A stretch of 62,448 bases of DNA from Alphaproteobacteria bacterium (GCA_014237925.1 JABACB010000006.1:1-62448); one strand, 5' to 3'; shown: positions 33,355-41,590, counted from the first letter of the stretch. The notes: generated by a model from the sequence alone, not told the origin. Made by a program: numbers and translations.

Positions 33355-34233
33355 ATGCGACCTCTTCATCAACCCCCAGGTCAATCCCCAGGTCAATCCC
33401 CAGGTCAATCCCCAGGTCAATCCCCAGGTCAACTCCTTGGGCGACCTCTTCGGCTGGGCGTCAACATTGACCATGTTGCGACTTTGCGGAATGCGCGCTT
33501 TGGCGAGCATCCGAGCGTTGTTGCGGCGGCGCGGGTTGTGTGCGCGCATGGCGCGGACGGGATCACGGTTCATCTGCGCGAGGATCGGCGGCATATTCGC
33601 GACGACGATGTCGAGGCGTTGCTTGCGGCGGGGGTTCGGCTGAACTTGGAGATGGCGGCGTGCGAGGAGATGGTTCTGATCGCCGAGCGGCTTCGTCCTG
33701 CTGCCGTTTGTTTCGTGCCTGAGCGGCGCGAGGAGCAGACGACGGAGGGAGGATTGGATGTTACGGGATCAGGGGAGCTGTTGCGTTCTTTTGTCGGGCG
33801 GGTTCGGGCTGCGGGGTGCGAGGTTTCGTTGTTTGTCGAACCCGACGAGGATCAGATCCTCGCAGCAGGCGAGACGGGTGCGCAGGCGGTCGAGTTGCAT
33901 ACGGGGAGTTATGCCCTGCATCCTTGCGATGGTGTGCAGGTGGCGCGCTTGGGCGAGGCGGCGCGCGTTGCGGAGCGGGCGGGGCTTGCCTGTCATGCGG
34001 GGCATGGGTTGACCTTTGACAATGTTGCGGCGGTTGCGCGCATTCGGCAGATCGAGGAGTTGAACATCGGCTATTTTCTCGTTTGTCAGGCGTTGTTCGA
34101 TTCTTTGGGGAGGGGGGTTGCGAAGATGAAGAGACTGATGCACGAGGCAAGGAATAGAGATGGCGATGGAGACAGAGAAGGAGAAGGAGACAGAGAAGGA
34201 GACAGAGAAGGGGCGGCGGGGGTTCGGTCGTGA
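33355..34233 (+). CDS. pdxJ: Pyridoxine 5'-phosphate synthase
   Basis: Makes pyridoxine 5'-phosphate from 1-deoxyxylulose 5-phosphate and the PdxA product. Hallmarks are LGVNIDHVATLRNARF, HGADGITVHLREDRRHI, LNLEMA, CFVPERREE, VSLFVEPD and HAGHGLTFDNV, completing the TIM barrel. The natural start of the fold is near residue 30; the N-terminus is (GQSP)5 encoded by a 12 bp array. ATG 33355 precedes it, and TTG 33340 is possible. A Gly/Asp/Arg/Glu repeat tail (GDREGEGDREGDREG) follows the barrel. The stop overlaps the acpS start (GTGA), a coupling also found in other bacteria. Confidence 0.95.
   Translation: MRPLHQPPGQSPGQSPGQSPGQSPGQLLGRPLRLGVNIDHVATLRNARFGEHPSVVAAARVVCAHGADGITVHLREDRRHIRDDDVEALLAAGVRLNLEMAACEEMVLIAERLRPAAVCFVPERREEQTTEGGLDVTGSGELLRSFVGRVRAAGCEVSLFVEPDEDQILAAGETGAQAVELHTGSYALHPCDGVQVARLGEAARVAERAGLACHAGHGLTFDNVAAVARIRQIEELNIGYFLVCQALFDSLGRGVAKMKRLMHEARNRDGDGDREGEGDREGDREGAAGVRS
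33374..33433. repeat. 12 bp tandem repeat, 5 copies, in the pdxJ 5' end
   Basis: Five units of ccccaggtcaat coding for GQSP repeats before the enzyme fold. Confidence 0.93.
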
Positions 34234-34718
34234 TTTTGGGGGTTGGCACAGACTTGTGCGCGCACGCTCGTATTGCGCGGTTAGTTTCGATGTATGGGGA
34301 TCGTTTTTTGTCGCGTGTTTTTGTCGAGGGTGAGATTGCAGAGGCTCAGCGGCGGGGGATGGGCGGGGGCGGTCGGGGAGATGGTCGGGGAGATGGTCGG
34401 GGAGTAGGGTATTTGGCGAGTTGTTTTGCAGCGAAGGAGTGTGTGGGGAAGGCGTTGGGAACAGGGGTTCGTCGTTTGGGGGCGGGGGCTCGCAATGCGG
34501 CGGTTTATTGGCGGGATATCGAGAGCGTCCGTTTGTCGAGTGGCAAGCCTTGTGTGAGATTGGGGGGTGGTGCGCGGCGGATTGCGATGGCTCGTGCGGC
34601 GGGGATGGGTTGTGTGGCTTGTGCAGAGATGAGCACGAGCGACGAGGGGGGATTGACGCAGGTGATCGTTGTCGTGCACGGGGTGGAAGAGATAGGCGAG
34701 GGCATGATCGCGGTATGA
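34230..34718 (+). CDS. acpS: Holo-[acyl-carrier-protein] synthase
   Basis: Transfers 4'-phosphopantetheine from CoA to acyl carrier protein. The 162-residue product opens with ILGVGTDLCAHARI (metal-binding Asp). It continues with FAAKECVGKALGTG, the diagnostic second motif with Glu and Lys, and ends in a short β/helix. A GRGDGRGDGRG insert just before that motif is encoded by 12 bp repeats (about 34376-34402). The start is GTG 34230, overlapping the pdxJ stop by 4 bp. Confidence 0.93.
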   Translation: MILGVGTDLCAHARIARLVSMYGDRFLSRVFVEGEIAEAQRRGMGGGGRGDGRGDGRGVGYLASCFAAKECVGKALGTGVRRLGAGARNAAVYWRDIESVRLSSGKPCVRLGGGARRIAMARAAGMGCVACAEMSTSDEGGLTQVIVVVHGVEEIGEGMIAV

Positions 34719-34776
34719 GGGCGCGGTGTGAGAAATTGGTTTCCAAGTTGTTTTGTGCAAAAAAAGGCAGGGGGGA

Positions 34777-35034
34777 ATCCGATTGAGTAGCCGTTGCCTG
34801 TTGGTGTTAGTTCATTTATCTTTGATGTACAATAGTGGCAGGGGCGTTTCAAAAGATATTTCTATTGCTTACGCTATGTTTTCAATCGTCAAGGAAAGAG
34901 GAGAAATGTTTTTTATTATTGAAGATACCTATCATGAGATCGAGGCAGGGCTGAGTGATGATGACCGCCTAAAAGCGAGAGACTTCTTGGTGGAGCTGCA
35001 GCAAAAGCGCCTAGAAGCGAGGAGGAAAAAGTAG
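34777..35034 (+). pseudogene. Truncated Sel1-repeat protein remnant
   Basis: The frame from about 34777 (open to 34753) reads LSLMYNSGRGVSKDISIAYA then MFSIVKERGE and a helical tail. The LxxMYxxGxGVxxDxxxAYxxF pattern is one Sel1 repeat plus the usual closing helix (LSDDDRLKARDFLVELQ). Normal Sel1 proteins have several repeats and a signal peptide, which are absent, so this is a 3' fragment with no proper start. Base composition is much more AT-rich than the flanking acpS and dnaX. A tandem array begins on its stop codon. Confidence 0.65.
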
Positions 35035-35165
35035 ATGACAAAGTAGATGATAAAGCAGATATGGTTTGCAAAGTAGATATGATTGGCAAAGTAGATATGA
35101 TTGACAAAGTAGATATAATATAGAGAGTAGATATAACATAGAGAGTAGATATAACATAGAGAGGC
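35022..35165. repeat. AT-rich tandem array starting on the Sel1-remnant stop codon
   Basis: Degenerate units of 12-18 bp around aaagtagatatgattg / gagagtagatataacata run from the last Lys codon and TAG of the Sel1 remnant to 35165. Nearly every unit repeats a TAG. Confidence 0.88.
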
Positions 35166-35180
35166 AAGCAATATGATCGC

Positions 35181-35324
35181 TCACTTCTTGCCGTGTGCGT
35201 CTGTGTAGATGGAGTAGATACCCTCCGCGATAACGCAGGGGATAGCATGACCTTGCGATTCTATGGTGCTTACGAAGCAGCAGATTTCACCGACTTCTTC
35301 TACGCGCATCGAGGCGGACAAGGC
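35181..35324 (-). CDS. Possible small protein downstream of dnaX
   Basis: A short frame, TTG 35321-35323 or ATG 35307-35309 to the stop at 35181, encodes about 43-48 residues including EEVGEICCFVSTIESQGHAI and VIAEGIYSIYTDAHGKK. Codon choice looks coding-like, and an AGAGGA lies upstream, just past the dnaX stop. I do not recognise the family; it could be the last piece of a decayed gene. In most alphaproteobacteria ybaB follows dnaX, and this is not ybaB. Confidence 0.3.
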   Translation of the reverse strand, partial: ALSASMRVEEVGEICCFVSTIESQGHAIPCVIAEGIYSIYTDAHGKK

Positions 35325-35346
35325 CAGCGTGCGTCCTCTTTTCCCT

Positions 35347-36798
35347 CTACATCGTGCGCTCTTCGATCGTCGCCCCCGGAAAAGCCTCGCGCAACTTCTC
35401 CTCGTAAGCACCTCCTCTCTCCTCTTCTTTCTTCTCCTCTTCTTTCTTTTCTTCTTTATTTTCTTCTTTATTTTTTTGCCCCCTTGCCAGCCTCGCCAAG
35501 ACCTCCCTCGGCAAGGGCATGCCCGCAGCGCAAACTAGGCGAACAACAAGCATATCCAACGCGGAGCGAGGATGCGGCGCCAAGCGCAACTCTTCGTACC
35601 CCCGCAACGCGATCTGCCACAAGCGCGACAGGGACGCCAACGACAAGCCCTGCGCCAGTTTTTCTCCTCGCTCTCGATCGCTAGGCTCCAACAACAAGGC
35701 AGTCCCTCCCTCGACCTTCAAGCGCGAAAGACGATGCAACCGCTCCATCAGCTCGCGCAACAACCGCTCGGCTTGAGCCCCTTTCAAGATCAAGGCATCC
35801 AAACAAGTCAAGGCTTCGGGAAGGTCTCCCTTCACGATCGCCTCCAGCAAATCGTACAAGGCATGCCCGTCCGATAAAAACAACATACGCCGCACGCGCT
35901 CTAATACGATGCTCCGCCCCTCGCTCTCCACCATCGCACAATCCAACAACGACAAGCCGTCGCGCACCGAACCCTCTGCCGCGCGCGCGATCGCCAAAGC
36001 CGCCTCGCGCTCGATCTGCCAGCCCTCGCGCTTGCTCACAGACACATAGTGCGCCGCCAAAGTTTCGCTATCCAGCCGCGTCAGCTCCAAGCGCAAACAA
36101 CGAGACAACACCGTCAGAGGAACCTTTTCAACCTCGGTCGTGGCGAACAGAAAACGCAAGTGCGGCGGTGGCTCCTCCAATGTTTTCAACAGCGCGTTGA
36201 AGGCTGCGCGCGACAACATGTGAACTTCGTCGATGATGTAGACGCGACACGGCATCGACACAGGACGATAACCCGCGCCGTCGACGATCTCTCGCACGCC
36301 GTCGACCCCTGTGTGCGAGGCGGCGTCGATCTCGACCACGTCGATCACCTCCCCCCGCGCCATCGCTTCGCAAGACGAACAAGCGCCGCAAGGATCGACC
36401 TCCTTCCCCCTGCCCCTGCAATTCACCGCGCGTGCGATCAGGCGCGCCATCGTCGTCTTGCCCGTGCCGCGCGGTCCCGAGAGCAGAATCGCGTGATGCA
36501 ACCGCCCGCTCGACAAAGCGTTCTCGACGATCCTGCGCACCTGATCTTGTCCGATCAAATCTGCGAACCTTCGAGGACGATAGGCACGCGCAAGCACAAG
36601 ACGTTCTCCTGCTACCGACAGGGCTTTCGACTTAACTTTCGGCTCTATTATTGACGCGTCCTTGGCGGACGTCGCCGCGTCCTTGTCGGACGTCGCCGCG
36701 TCCTTGTCGGACGTCGCCGCGTCCTCTGTGGACGGAAGAGGAGGCAAGGCTTGCTCTGGCGCACTCTTCTCCGTTGCGCTTTTCTTCGTCTCGTTCAT
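35347..36798 (-). CDS. dnaX: DNA polymerase III subunit gamma/tau (short form)
   Basis: Clamp-loader ATPase. From ATG 36798 (483 residues): a repeat-rich leader (DAATSDKDAATSDKDAATSAKD), ARAYRPRRFADLIGQD, Walker A GPRGTGKTT (108-116), and a zinc module with Cys127, Cys137, Cys140 and Cys143. Walker B/DExH VYIIDEVHMLS, sensor 1 LFATTEVEKVP with SRC, and domain III follow. After domain III comes only a Lys/Glu repeat (KEENKEEKKEEEKKEEER) and the short terminal motif REAFPGATIEE. The usual tau-specific domains IV and V are mostly missing, so this is closer to gamma in length. The SRP RNA gene lies upstream. Confidence 0.94.
   Translation of the reverse strand: MNETKKSATEKSAPEQALPPLPSTEDAATSDKDAATSDKDAATSAKDASIIEPKVKSKALSVAGERLVLARAYRPRRFADLIGQDQVRRIVENALSSGRLHHAILLSGPRGTGKTTMARLIARAVNCRGRGKEVDPCGACSSCEAMARGEVIDVVEIDAASHTGVDGVREIVDGAGYRPVSMPCRVYIIDEVHMLSRAAFNALLKTLEEPPPHLRFLFATTEVEKVPLTVLSRCLRLELTRLDSETLAAHYVSVSKREGWQIEREAALAIARAAEGSVRDGLSLLDCAMVESEGRSIVLERVRRMLFLSDGHALYDLLEAIVKGDLPEALTCLDALILKGAQAERLLRELMERLHRLSRLKVEGGTALLLEPSDRERGEKLAQGLSLASLSRLWQIALRGYEELRLAPHPRSALDMLVVRLVCAAGMPLPREVLARLARGQKNKEENKEEKKEEEKKEEERGGAYEEKLREAFPGATIEERTM
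36656..36732. repeat. 21 bp tandem repeat, 3 copies plus partial, in the dnaX 5' end
   Basis: Units of gcgtccttgtcggacgtcgcc encode DAATSDK repeats in the N-terminal leader before the ATPase domain. Confidence 0.9.
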
Positions 36799-36859
36799 GG
36801 GTTGCCTCAGGGTTTTCGGCGCGACGCTCTGCGACAAGGTCAGGAAGGCGCGAACAGCA

Positions 36860-36949
36860 GGGACGGGCGCGACCCGAAGCACTCCGTTACGGCTGCGCTC
36901 TCTCGAACCTGACCGAGTTGGCGGAACATCTCGCCCGCACCCGTTCCCC
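36860..36949 (-). ncRNA. ffs: Signal recognition particle RNA (4.5S, bacterial small type)
   Basis: On the minus strand, 36949 down to 36860, a 90 nt RNA starts GGGGAACGGGTGCG and ends CGCGCCCGTCCC; these ends pair with one bulged base. The conserved Ffh-binding region reads GGTCAGG, an apical stem-loop TTC-GAGA-GAG, then CGCAGCC and GTAACGG. E. coli has GGTCAGGTCCGGAAGGAAGCAGCC-type sequence here. The apical tetraloop is thus GAGA, still GNRA, and the A before GCAG is C. Its location 61 bp upstream of dnaX is the classic alphaproteobacterial arrangement. A TATGGT sits about 7-12 nt upstream of the 5' end. No T-run terminator follows. Confidence 0.85.
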
Positions 36950-37047
36950 GAAACACCATAGAGCATCTTAGGCACGCACGGGGCGTTTCTTTTGCTATAG
37001 TGACGCTTCCAACGAAAACAGGCAACGAACACGGAGCGCAAAAAGCG

Positions 37048-37785
37048 ATGGTTGCAACAGTTGCAACGGCAGCTTACTTGGCGATCGGAAACGAGCTCTT
37101 AGTAGGAAGGACGCAAGAAAAGAATTTGCAAGTCCTGACGAAGTTTCTCAATCCGCGCGGCATTCGTCTTGTCGAAGCGCGTTTGATCTCGGATCGTAGC
37201 CGTGAGATTCGTAGCGCAGCCCGAACCCTCTCGCGCCGCGCCGATGTTCTGTTCACCTCAGGCGGCATCGGTCCCACGCACGACGACATCACAACGGCAG
37301 CCGTTGCCGCCGAGTTCGGCTGTCCGCTGGAAATCTCGGAAGAGCATTTCGAAAGAATGAGCAAATACTACAAGGAGCGCGGCGAATCGATGACGGCACC
37401 ACGCTTGAAAATGGTCAGGCTTCCGCGCGGCGCAGAGCCGATCGCCAATCCTCTTACCATCGCACCGGGGTTTCGAATCGACAATGTCTATGTCTTGGCA
37501 GGCGTGCCGCAGGTGTTCGAAGCCATGCTGCAAACGCTCGCGCTCAAAATCGCTGGCGGCAGCGCGCGCCTCAGCGAAACGCTCTACACGATCTTGCACG
37601 AAAGCCGCTTCGCCGAAGCTCTGCAAGGCATTCAAGAACGCCACCCCGAAAGCGAGATCGGAAGCTATCCGCGCATGCAAGGCGAACGATGGAAAAACGC
37701 CATCGTCGTCTCGGATACCGACGCTCTCCGTCTCGGCGCGGTTGTCAAAGATTTGCGCGCTATGCTAAAATCCCTGAAATCTTGA
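37048..37785 (+). CDS. CinA N-terminal-type / molybdopterin-binding domain protein
   Basis: A 245-residue protein with the MoCF (MoaB/Mog-like) fold of CinA: AYLAIGNELLVGRTQEKNLQ, FTSGGIGPTHDDIT (the domain's signature) and VYVLAGVPQVFEAM. The C-terminal nicotinamide-nucleotide deamidase domain of full CinA is absent, as in a common alphaproteobacterial single-domain form. Exact activity is uncertain. ATG 37048 has GGAG about 14 nt upstream; TATAGT at about 36999-37004 could be the -10 of its promoter. A repeat array begins on its stop codon. Confidence 0.85.
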   Translation: MVATVATAAYLAIGNELLVGRTQEKNLQVLTKFLNPRGIRLVEARLISDRSREIRSAARTLSRRADVLFTSGGIGPTHDDITTAAVAAEFGCPLEISEEHFERMSKYYKERGESMTAPRLKMVRLPRGAEPIANPLTIAPGFRIDNVYVLAGVPQVFEAMLQTLALKIAGGSARLSETLYTILHESRFAEALQGIQERHPESEIGSYPRMQGERWKNAIVVSDTDALRLGAVVKDLRAMLKSLKS

Positions 37786-37835
37786 AAGAATCCTCTTGAG
37801 AGTTTTCTTGAGAATCCTCTTGAGAATCCTCTCGC
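37778..37835. repeat. Tandem repeat seeded on the cinA-like stop codon
   Basis: Units around aatcctcttgag repeat the final codons and TGA of the preceding gene three to four times (aatcttga, cctcttga, ttcttga, cctcttga) into the ynjB leader. Confidence 0.85.
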
Positions 37836-37885
37836 CAGCTTACACTGCCTTGTCTTTTTCACTTTCACCAAAGGATCGTTGTTCT

Positions 37886-39118
37886 ATGCCCTCCACCTTC
37901 TTGACGCGAGCGCTGTCTCGCCTGATGTTGCCGCTTTGTGTGGCAGCCATGCTAACCTTGTCGCTCGAAGCGCGCGCCGACCACGATGCCTTTCACAAGA
38001 CGGAGGACAAAGCGCGCGGGCAGACGGTGTGGTTCGCCGCGTGGGCAGGATCGGAGAAGATCAACGCCTACTTGCGCTGGGTCGCCGAGCAGGTGCAAAC
38101 GCGCTACGGGGTGACGCTCAAGCACTTCAAGCTGAACAACACCGCCGATGCCGTCAAGCGCGTGCTGGCAGAGAAGAGTGCCGGCAAAGACACGGGCGGA
38201 GGCATCGATCTGATTTGGATCAACGGCGAGAACTTCCGCACCATGAAAGAGCAGAAGCTGTTGTTCGGTCCCTTCGCAGAGCGTTTGACGAACTGGAAGT
38301 ATGTCGATACGAAGGGCAAGCCGGCAACGACGATGGACTTCACGATCCCGACCGAGGGCTACGAATCGCCGTGGGGAATGGCGCAACTGGTGCTGATCAG
38401 GGATACGGCGCGCGTAGGCAAGGCACCGCGCTCGCTCAAGCAGCTGGCGGCTTATGCGAAGAAGAATCCAGGTCGTTTCACCTATCCCGCGCCGCCGGAT
38501 TTCGTGGGCGTGACCTTTCTGAAACAAGCCCTCTACGATTTGGGCGCGGACAGGGCGACGCTCGCACAGCCTGCAGGCGACAACTTTGAACGGACGACAG
38601 AGCCCTTGTGGAAATTTTTGGATGCGTTGCATCCCGTGTTGTGGCAGAGAGGTCGCAGCTTTCCGAAGAACTGGCCGCATCAAAATCGGCTTCTGAACGA
38701 CGGCGAGATTTATTTTTCGCTCACCTTCAACCCCGGCGATGTCGCCTCCTCGATTGCCGGCGGCACCTTGCCTGAGACGGCGCGCGGCTTCGTCTTCAAG
38801 AAGGGGACGATTGGAAACGCTCACTTCGTCGCCATCCCTTACAACGCGCGTGCCAAGGAGGGAGCGCAGGTGGTGGCAAACTTCCTCCTGTCCGCCGAGG
38901 CGCAAGCGCGCAAGGCCGACTTGAACCTTTGGGGCGATCCCAGTGTCTTGTCGATTGCAAAACTGCCGAAAGCCGAGCGCGCGCGCTTTGCTGAAATCGA
39001 AGCGAAAGCGGCGACAGGCGCGATGAGCGTCAAAGAGCTGGGACGCAGCTTGCCCGAACCCCATCCGAGCTGGCACGACCTTCTCAAGAAGGCATGGCAA
39101 AAACGCTACGGAGGATAA
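37886..39118 (+). CDS. ynjB: ABC transporter periplasmic substrate-binding protein, YnjB-like
   Basis: A 410-residue exported solute-binding protein. It has a signal peptide with cleavage after ARA (MPSTFLTRALSRLMLPLCVA start) and QTVWFAAWAGSEKINAYLRW. GGIDLIWINGENFRTMK, FTYPAPPDFVGVTFLKQAL and FNPGDVASSI are the YnjB/thiamine-type binding protein segments. ATG 37886 has AAGGA 10 nt upstream. It is followed, after a 578 bp gap, by the permease and ATPase, so it forms a YnjBCD-type uptake system. The substrate is not experimentally clear for this family; thiamine-like compounds have been suggested from similarity to ThiB. Confidence 0.88.
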   Translation: MPSTFLTRALSRLMLPLCVAAMLTLSLEARADHDAFHKTEDKARGQTVWFAAWAGSEKINAYLRWVAEQVQTRYGVTLKHFKLNNTADAVKRVLAEKSAGKDTGGGIDLIWINGENFRTMKEQKLLFGPFAERLTNWKYVDTKGKPATTMDFTIPTEGYESPWGMAQLVLIRDTARVGKAPRSLKQLAAYAKKNPGRFTYPAPPDFVGVTFLKQALYDLGADRATLAQPAGDNFERTTEPLWKFLDALHPVLWQRGRSFPKNWPHQNRLLNDGEIYFSLTFNPGDVASSIAGGTLPETARGFVFKKGTIGNAHFVAIPYNARAKEGAQVVANFLLSAEAQARKADLNLWGDPSVLSIAKLPKAERARFAEIEAKAATGAMSVKELGRSLPEPHPSWHDLLKKAWQKRYGG

Positions 39119-39696
39119 GAACATGCGCTGCTCCGCTCACCCAAAACCAAAGGGGCGATGCGTGAACAAAGAAGAAGCGCAACGATAAGGCAAGCGGCAA
39201 GGACAAGAGCAACGACGCAGAGGGCGATCTCGTCTTCGACGACTTCGTGGTCACCCGCACCATTGCGGTGGCGTGCAAAGAGCTGGGGCGAAGATGGAGA
39301 AGATGGATATGTCACGACATCAACGATGGGGCTGTCAGAATCGCCTGCGAGCTTGTCGCTCAAGCCTCTCTGACTCCGTCGTTGTTTGCGAAAAGGGACA
39401 CGACATCGAAGCAGGCGGAGGTTGCGTTGTGGACGAATCCGCGCTACAAGGTCTGCGTGCGAAGAGCAGACTTGGGGGAAGGTGGCACTCATTCCTACGG
39501 CGTTTTTCGCCCCCTCGTTGCCCTCTCCCCTCGCCGCCCTCTCTCCTCCTCGTCCTCTCTCCTCCTCGCCCTCTCTTTTCGGCGATAATGCGCTGCGCAA
39601 GGGCAAGAGAGCAAGAGTAAGAATAAGAGCAAGAGCAAGAGCAAGAGCAAGAGTAAGAGTAAGAGCAAGGACAAGGATATAAGGGGAGAAGTTGCG
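39119..39696. other. 578 bp gap inside the ynjBCD cluster: low-complexity sequence and a 6 bp array
   Basis: This gap splits an otherwise compact transporter operon. From about 39190 to 39590 a frame is open (separate entry). From 39515 to 39590 there is a C/T-rich repeat (ccctctcctcctcg words). From 39601 to 39676 a 6 bp array (aagagc/aagagt) runs up to the ribosome-binding site (GGGGAGAAG) of ynjC. I see no terminator or RNA gene. Confidence 0.7.
39247..39588 (+). CDS. Uncharacterised open frame between ynjB and ynjC
   Basis: A GTG-started frame of 113 codons (open from about 39187 without a start) encodes VTRTIAVACKELGRRWRRWI, DGAVRIACELVAQASL and ALWTNPRYKVCVRRADLGEG, then a Ser/Leu/Arg low-complexity tail that is repeat-derived. 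The first 80 residues look plausible as a small αβ domain, but I recognise no family. A minus-strand frame covers the same DNA with a worse composition. It may be a decayed gene inserted in the operon. Confidence 0.3.
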   Translation: MVTRTIAVACKELGRRWRRWICHDINDGAVRIACELVAQASLTPSLFAKRDTTSKQAEVALWTNPRYKVCVRRADLGEGGTHSYGVFRPLVALSPRRPLSSSSSLLLALSFRR

Positions 39697-41487
39697 ATGC
39701 GTTTTGCCCCCCCCCTGACCCTGTTGCTGTTCCTTGCTCCCGTCTTGTGCGGGCTGGCTGCGGTCGTGCTGCCCGCCTTCGGCTACTTTCCCGCGCTCGG
39801 ATTGCGCGACCTTTCGCTCGCGCCGCTAGCTGCGTTTTTGGAAGTTCCGCACCTGCTCGATTCTGTCCTTTTCACGCTTAGTTGCGGCTTGGGCGCGACC
39901 TTGCTCTCGTGCCTCGTCGTCTTTGCGCTGTTTTCCTCCTTCGGCGAGCGCGGCGTGATGCGCTTTTTTCGCCGCTGCCTCGCGCCCTTGCTCTCCGTTC
40001 CGCACGCGGCGATCGCGCTGGGCATGGGTTTTTTGTTCGCTCCCAGCGGCTGGTTTCTGCGCGCGTTCTCCCCTTGGCTGACGGGCTTCGAAGAGCCGCC
40101 CTTGTGGCTGACAAACCCCGACCCTTACGGAATCTTGTATGTTCTCGCGCTTGTCGTCAAGGAGGTGCCGTTTCTGTTTCTGATGACGCTCTCCGCCGAG
40201 AACGCCGCGAACGCACCGCGCGCCCTCTTCGTGGCGCAGGGCTTGGGCTACGCACGCCGTGCAGCCTTTTGTCATAGCGTCTTGCCGATGCTCTATCGAC
40301 GCTTGCGTCTTCCGATCTACGCTGTCTTGGCGTTTTCGCTGACAAACCTGGAGGTAGCCTTGACGCTGGGACCCTCGCGCCCAGGGTTGTTTGCCGAGCG
40401 ATTGCTGGCTTTGGCGAACGCTCCCGATCTAGCGCAACAGCCCACAGCCGCCGCCGCAGCGTTGTTTCAAGTGCTGCTGGTGGCAGGCGCGATCGTCTTA
40501 TGGCGCGGCGGCGAAAAAATGATCGAAACCTGCTGGCGCGCAGGGTTGCAAGCAAAAAAGACGACAGGCTTTGTCATGGGAGATACAAGGGGAGGTACAA
40601 GAGGAGGCATAAGGGGAGGCATAAGCCGTTGCAACGACACGCTTAAGAACATGCTTGCAGGCGGCGGCGGGCTGCTCGTCTGCCTGCTCGGATTGCTTGC
40701 GATCGCGCTCTTGCCTCTGTGGTCCTTCGCAAAAACATGGCGATTCCCTTCCGCCTTGCCTGATACATGGACGCTCGCTTTGTGGAGCAACAAGTTCGAG
40801 CGAATTCTCGCCCCTCTATGGCTTTCGCTCACCCTCGCCTTGGCGGCGGCGGCGTGCGCCTTGCTGCTCTGCATGCTGTGCTTGGAGCAGGAGTCGCGGC
40901 AGAAAACGCGCCGCATCGACAAGAATCCCAATTCACAAACCAATTCACAAACCAAAGCACAAGCCAAGGCGATGGTGGCTCTCTATTTGCCGTTGTTGTT
41001 GCCGCAGACCTCGTTTTTGTTCGGCATTCAGATCTTGCTGTTTTCTCTTTCTTTGCAGGCGAGTTGGTTGATTCTCGTGTGGTCGCACATGCTTTTTGTG
41101 CTGCCTTATGTGTTTCTCTCGTTGAGCGGATCATGGCGTAGTTTGGATCGAAGGTTCGCCTTGACCGCCGAAAGCTTGGGTTGCTCGCCTGCGCGCAGGC
41201 TTGTGCGCGTGACGCTGCCGTTGTTGTTGAAGCCTCTGCTGACCGCGTTCGCGTTGGGGGTTTCTGTTTCGATCGCGCTGTACGCGCCCAGCGTCTTGAT
41301 CGGCGCGGGGCGTTATGCGACCTTGACGAGCGAGGCGGTCGCGCTTTCGTCGGGGGGCGATCGTCGCATCGTCGGTGCGTTCGCGTTGTTGCAGGCAGCC
41401 TTGCCTTGTTTCTTCTTTATGGCGGCTTTGCTGGTGCCGCGAGTTGTGTGGCGCAAGCGCGCCTTCATGAGAGGACTCTACGGCTGA
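39697..41487 (+). CDS. ynjC: ABC transporter permease, YnjC-like (fused two-domain)
   Basis: A 596-residue inner-membrane permease with two binding-protein-dependent transport domains in one chain, about six helices each. EAA-type cytoplasmic loops are visible as AQGLGYARRAAFCHSVLP (first half) and AESLGCSPARRLVRVTLPLL (second half), which contact the ATPase. The linkers carry repeat inserts (GDTRGGTRGGIRGG and SQTNSQTKAQAKA). A good ribosome-binding site precedes ATG 39697. It works with YnjB and YnjD. The final codons and stop are duplicated directly downstream. Confidence 0.9.
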   Translation: MRFAPPLTLLLFLAPVLCGLAAVVLPAFGYFPALGLRDLSLAPLAAFLEVPHLLDSVLFTLSCGLGATLLSCLVVFALFSSFGERGVMRFFRRCLAPLLSVPHAAIALGMGFLFAPSGWFLRAFSPWLTGFEEPPLWLTNPDPYGILYVLALVVKEVPFLFLMTLSAENAANAPRALFVAQGLGYARRAAFCHSVLPMLYRRLRLPIYAVLAFSLTNLEVALTLGPSRPGLFAERLLALANAPDLAQQPTAAAAALFQVLLVAGAIVLWRGGEKMIETCWRAGLQAKKTTGFVMGDTRGGTRGGIRGGISRCNDTLKNMLAGGGGLLVCLLGLLAIALLPLWSFAKTWRFPSALPDTWTLALWSNKFERILAPLWLSLTLALAAAACALLLCMLCLEQESRQKTRRIDKNPNSQTNSQTKAQAKAMVALYLPLLLPQTSFLFGIQILLFSLSLQASWLILVWSHMLFVLPYVFLSLSGSWRSLDRRFALTAESLGCSPARRLVRVTLPLLLKPLLTAFALGVSVSIALYAPSVLIGAGRYATLTSEAVALSSGGDRRIVGAFALLQAALPCFFFMAALLVPRVVWRKRAFMRGLYG

Positions 41488-41590
41488 GCTACGGCTGAGC
41501 CAAACTAGGTTGGGTGAGGCTATAAGGTTAGACTATAGGGCTAGGCTATAGGGTTAGACTATAGGGTTAGACTGGGGGTTAGTTAGGCTG
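41478..41590. repeat. Stop-codon duplication and tandem array after ynjC
   Basis: The 11 bp ctacggctgag, containing the ynjC stop TGA, occurs at 41478-41488 and 41489-41499. It is followed by 15-19 bp units around ctatagggttagacta from about 41515 to 41590, up to the ynjD leader. Confidence 0.9.

Noticed and set aside
36799-37041. An 81-residue extension of DnaX
   Set aside because: That frame runs through the SRP RNA gene; the protein start at ATG 36798 fits the family.
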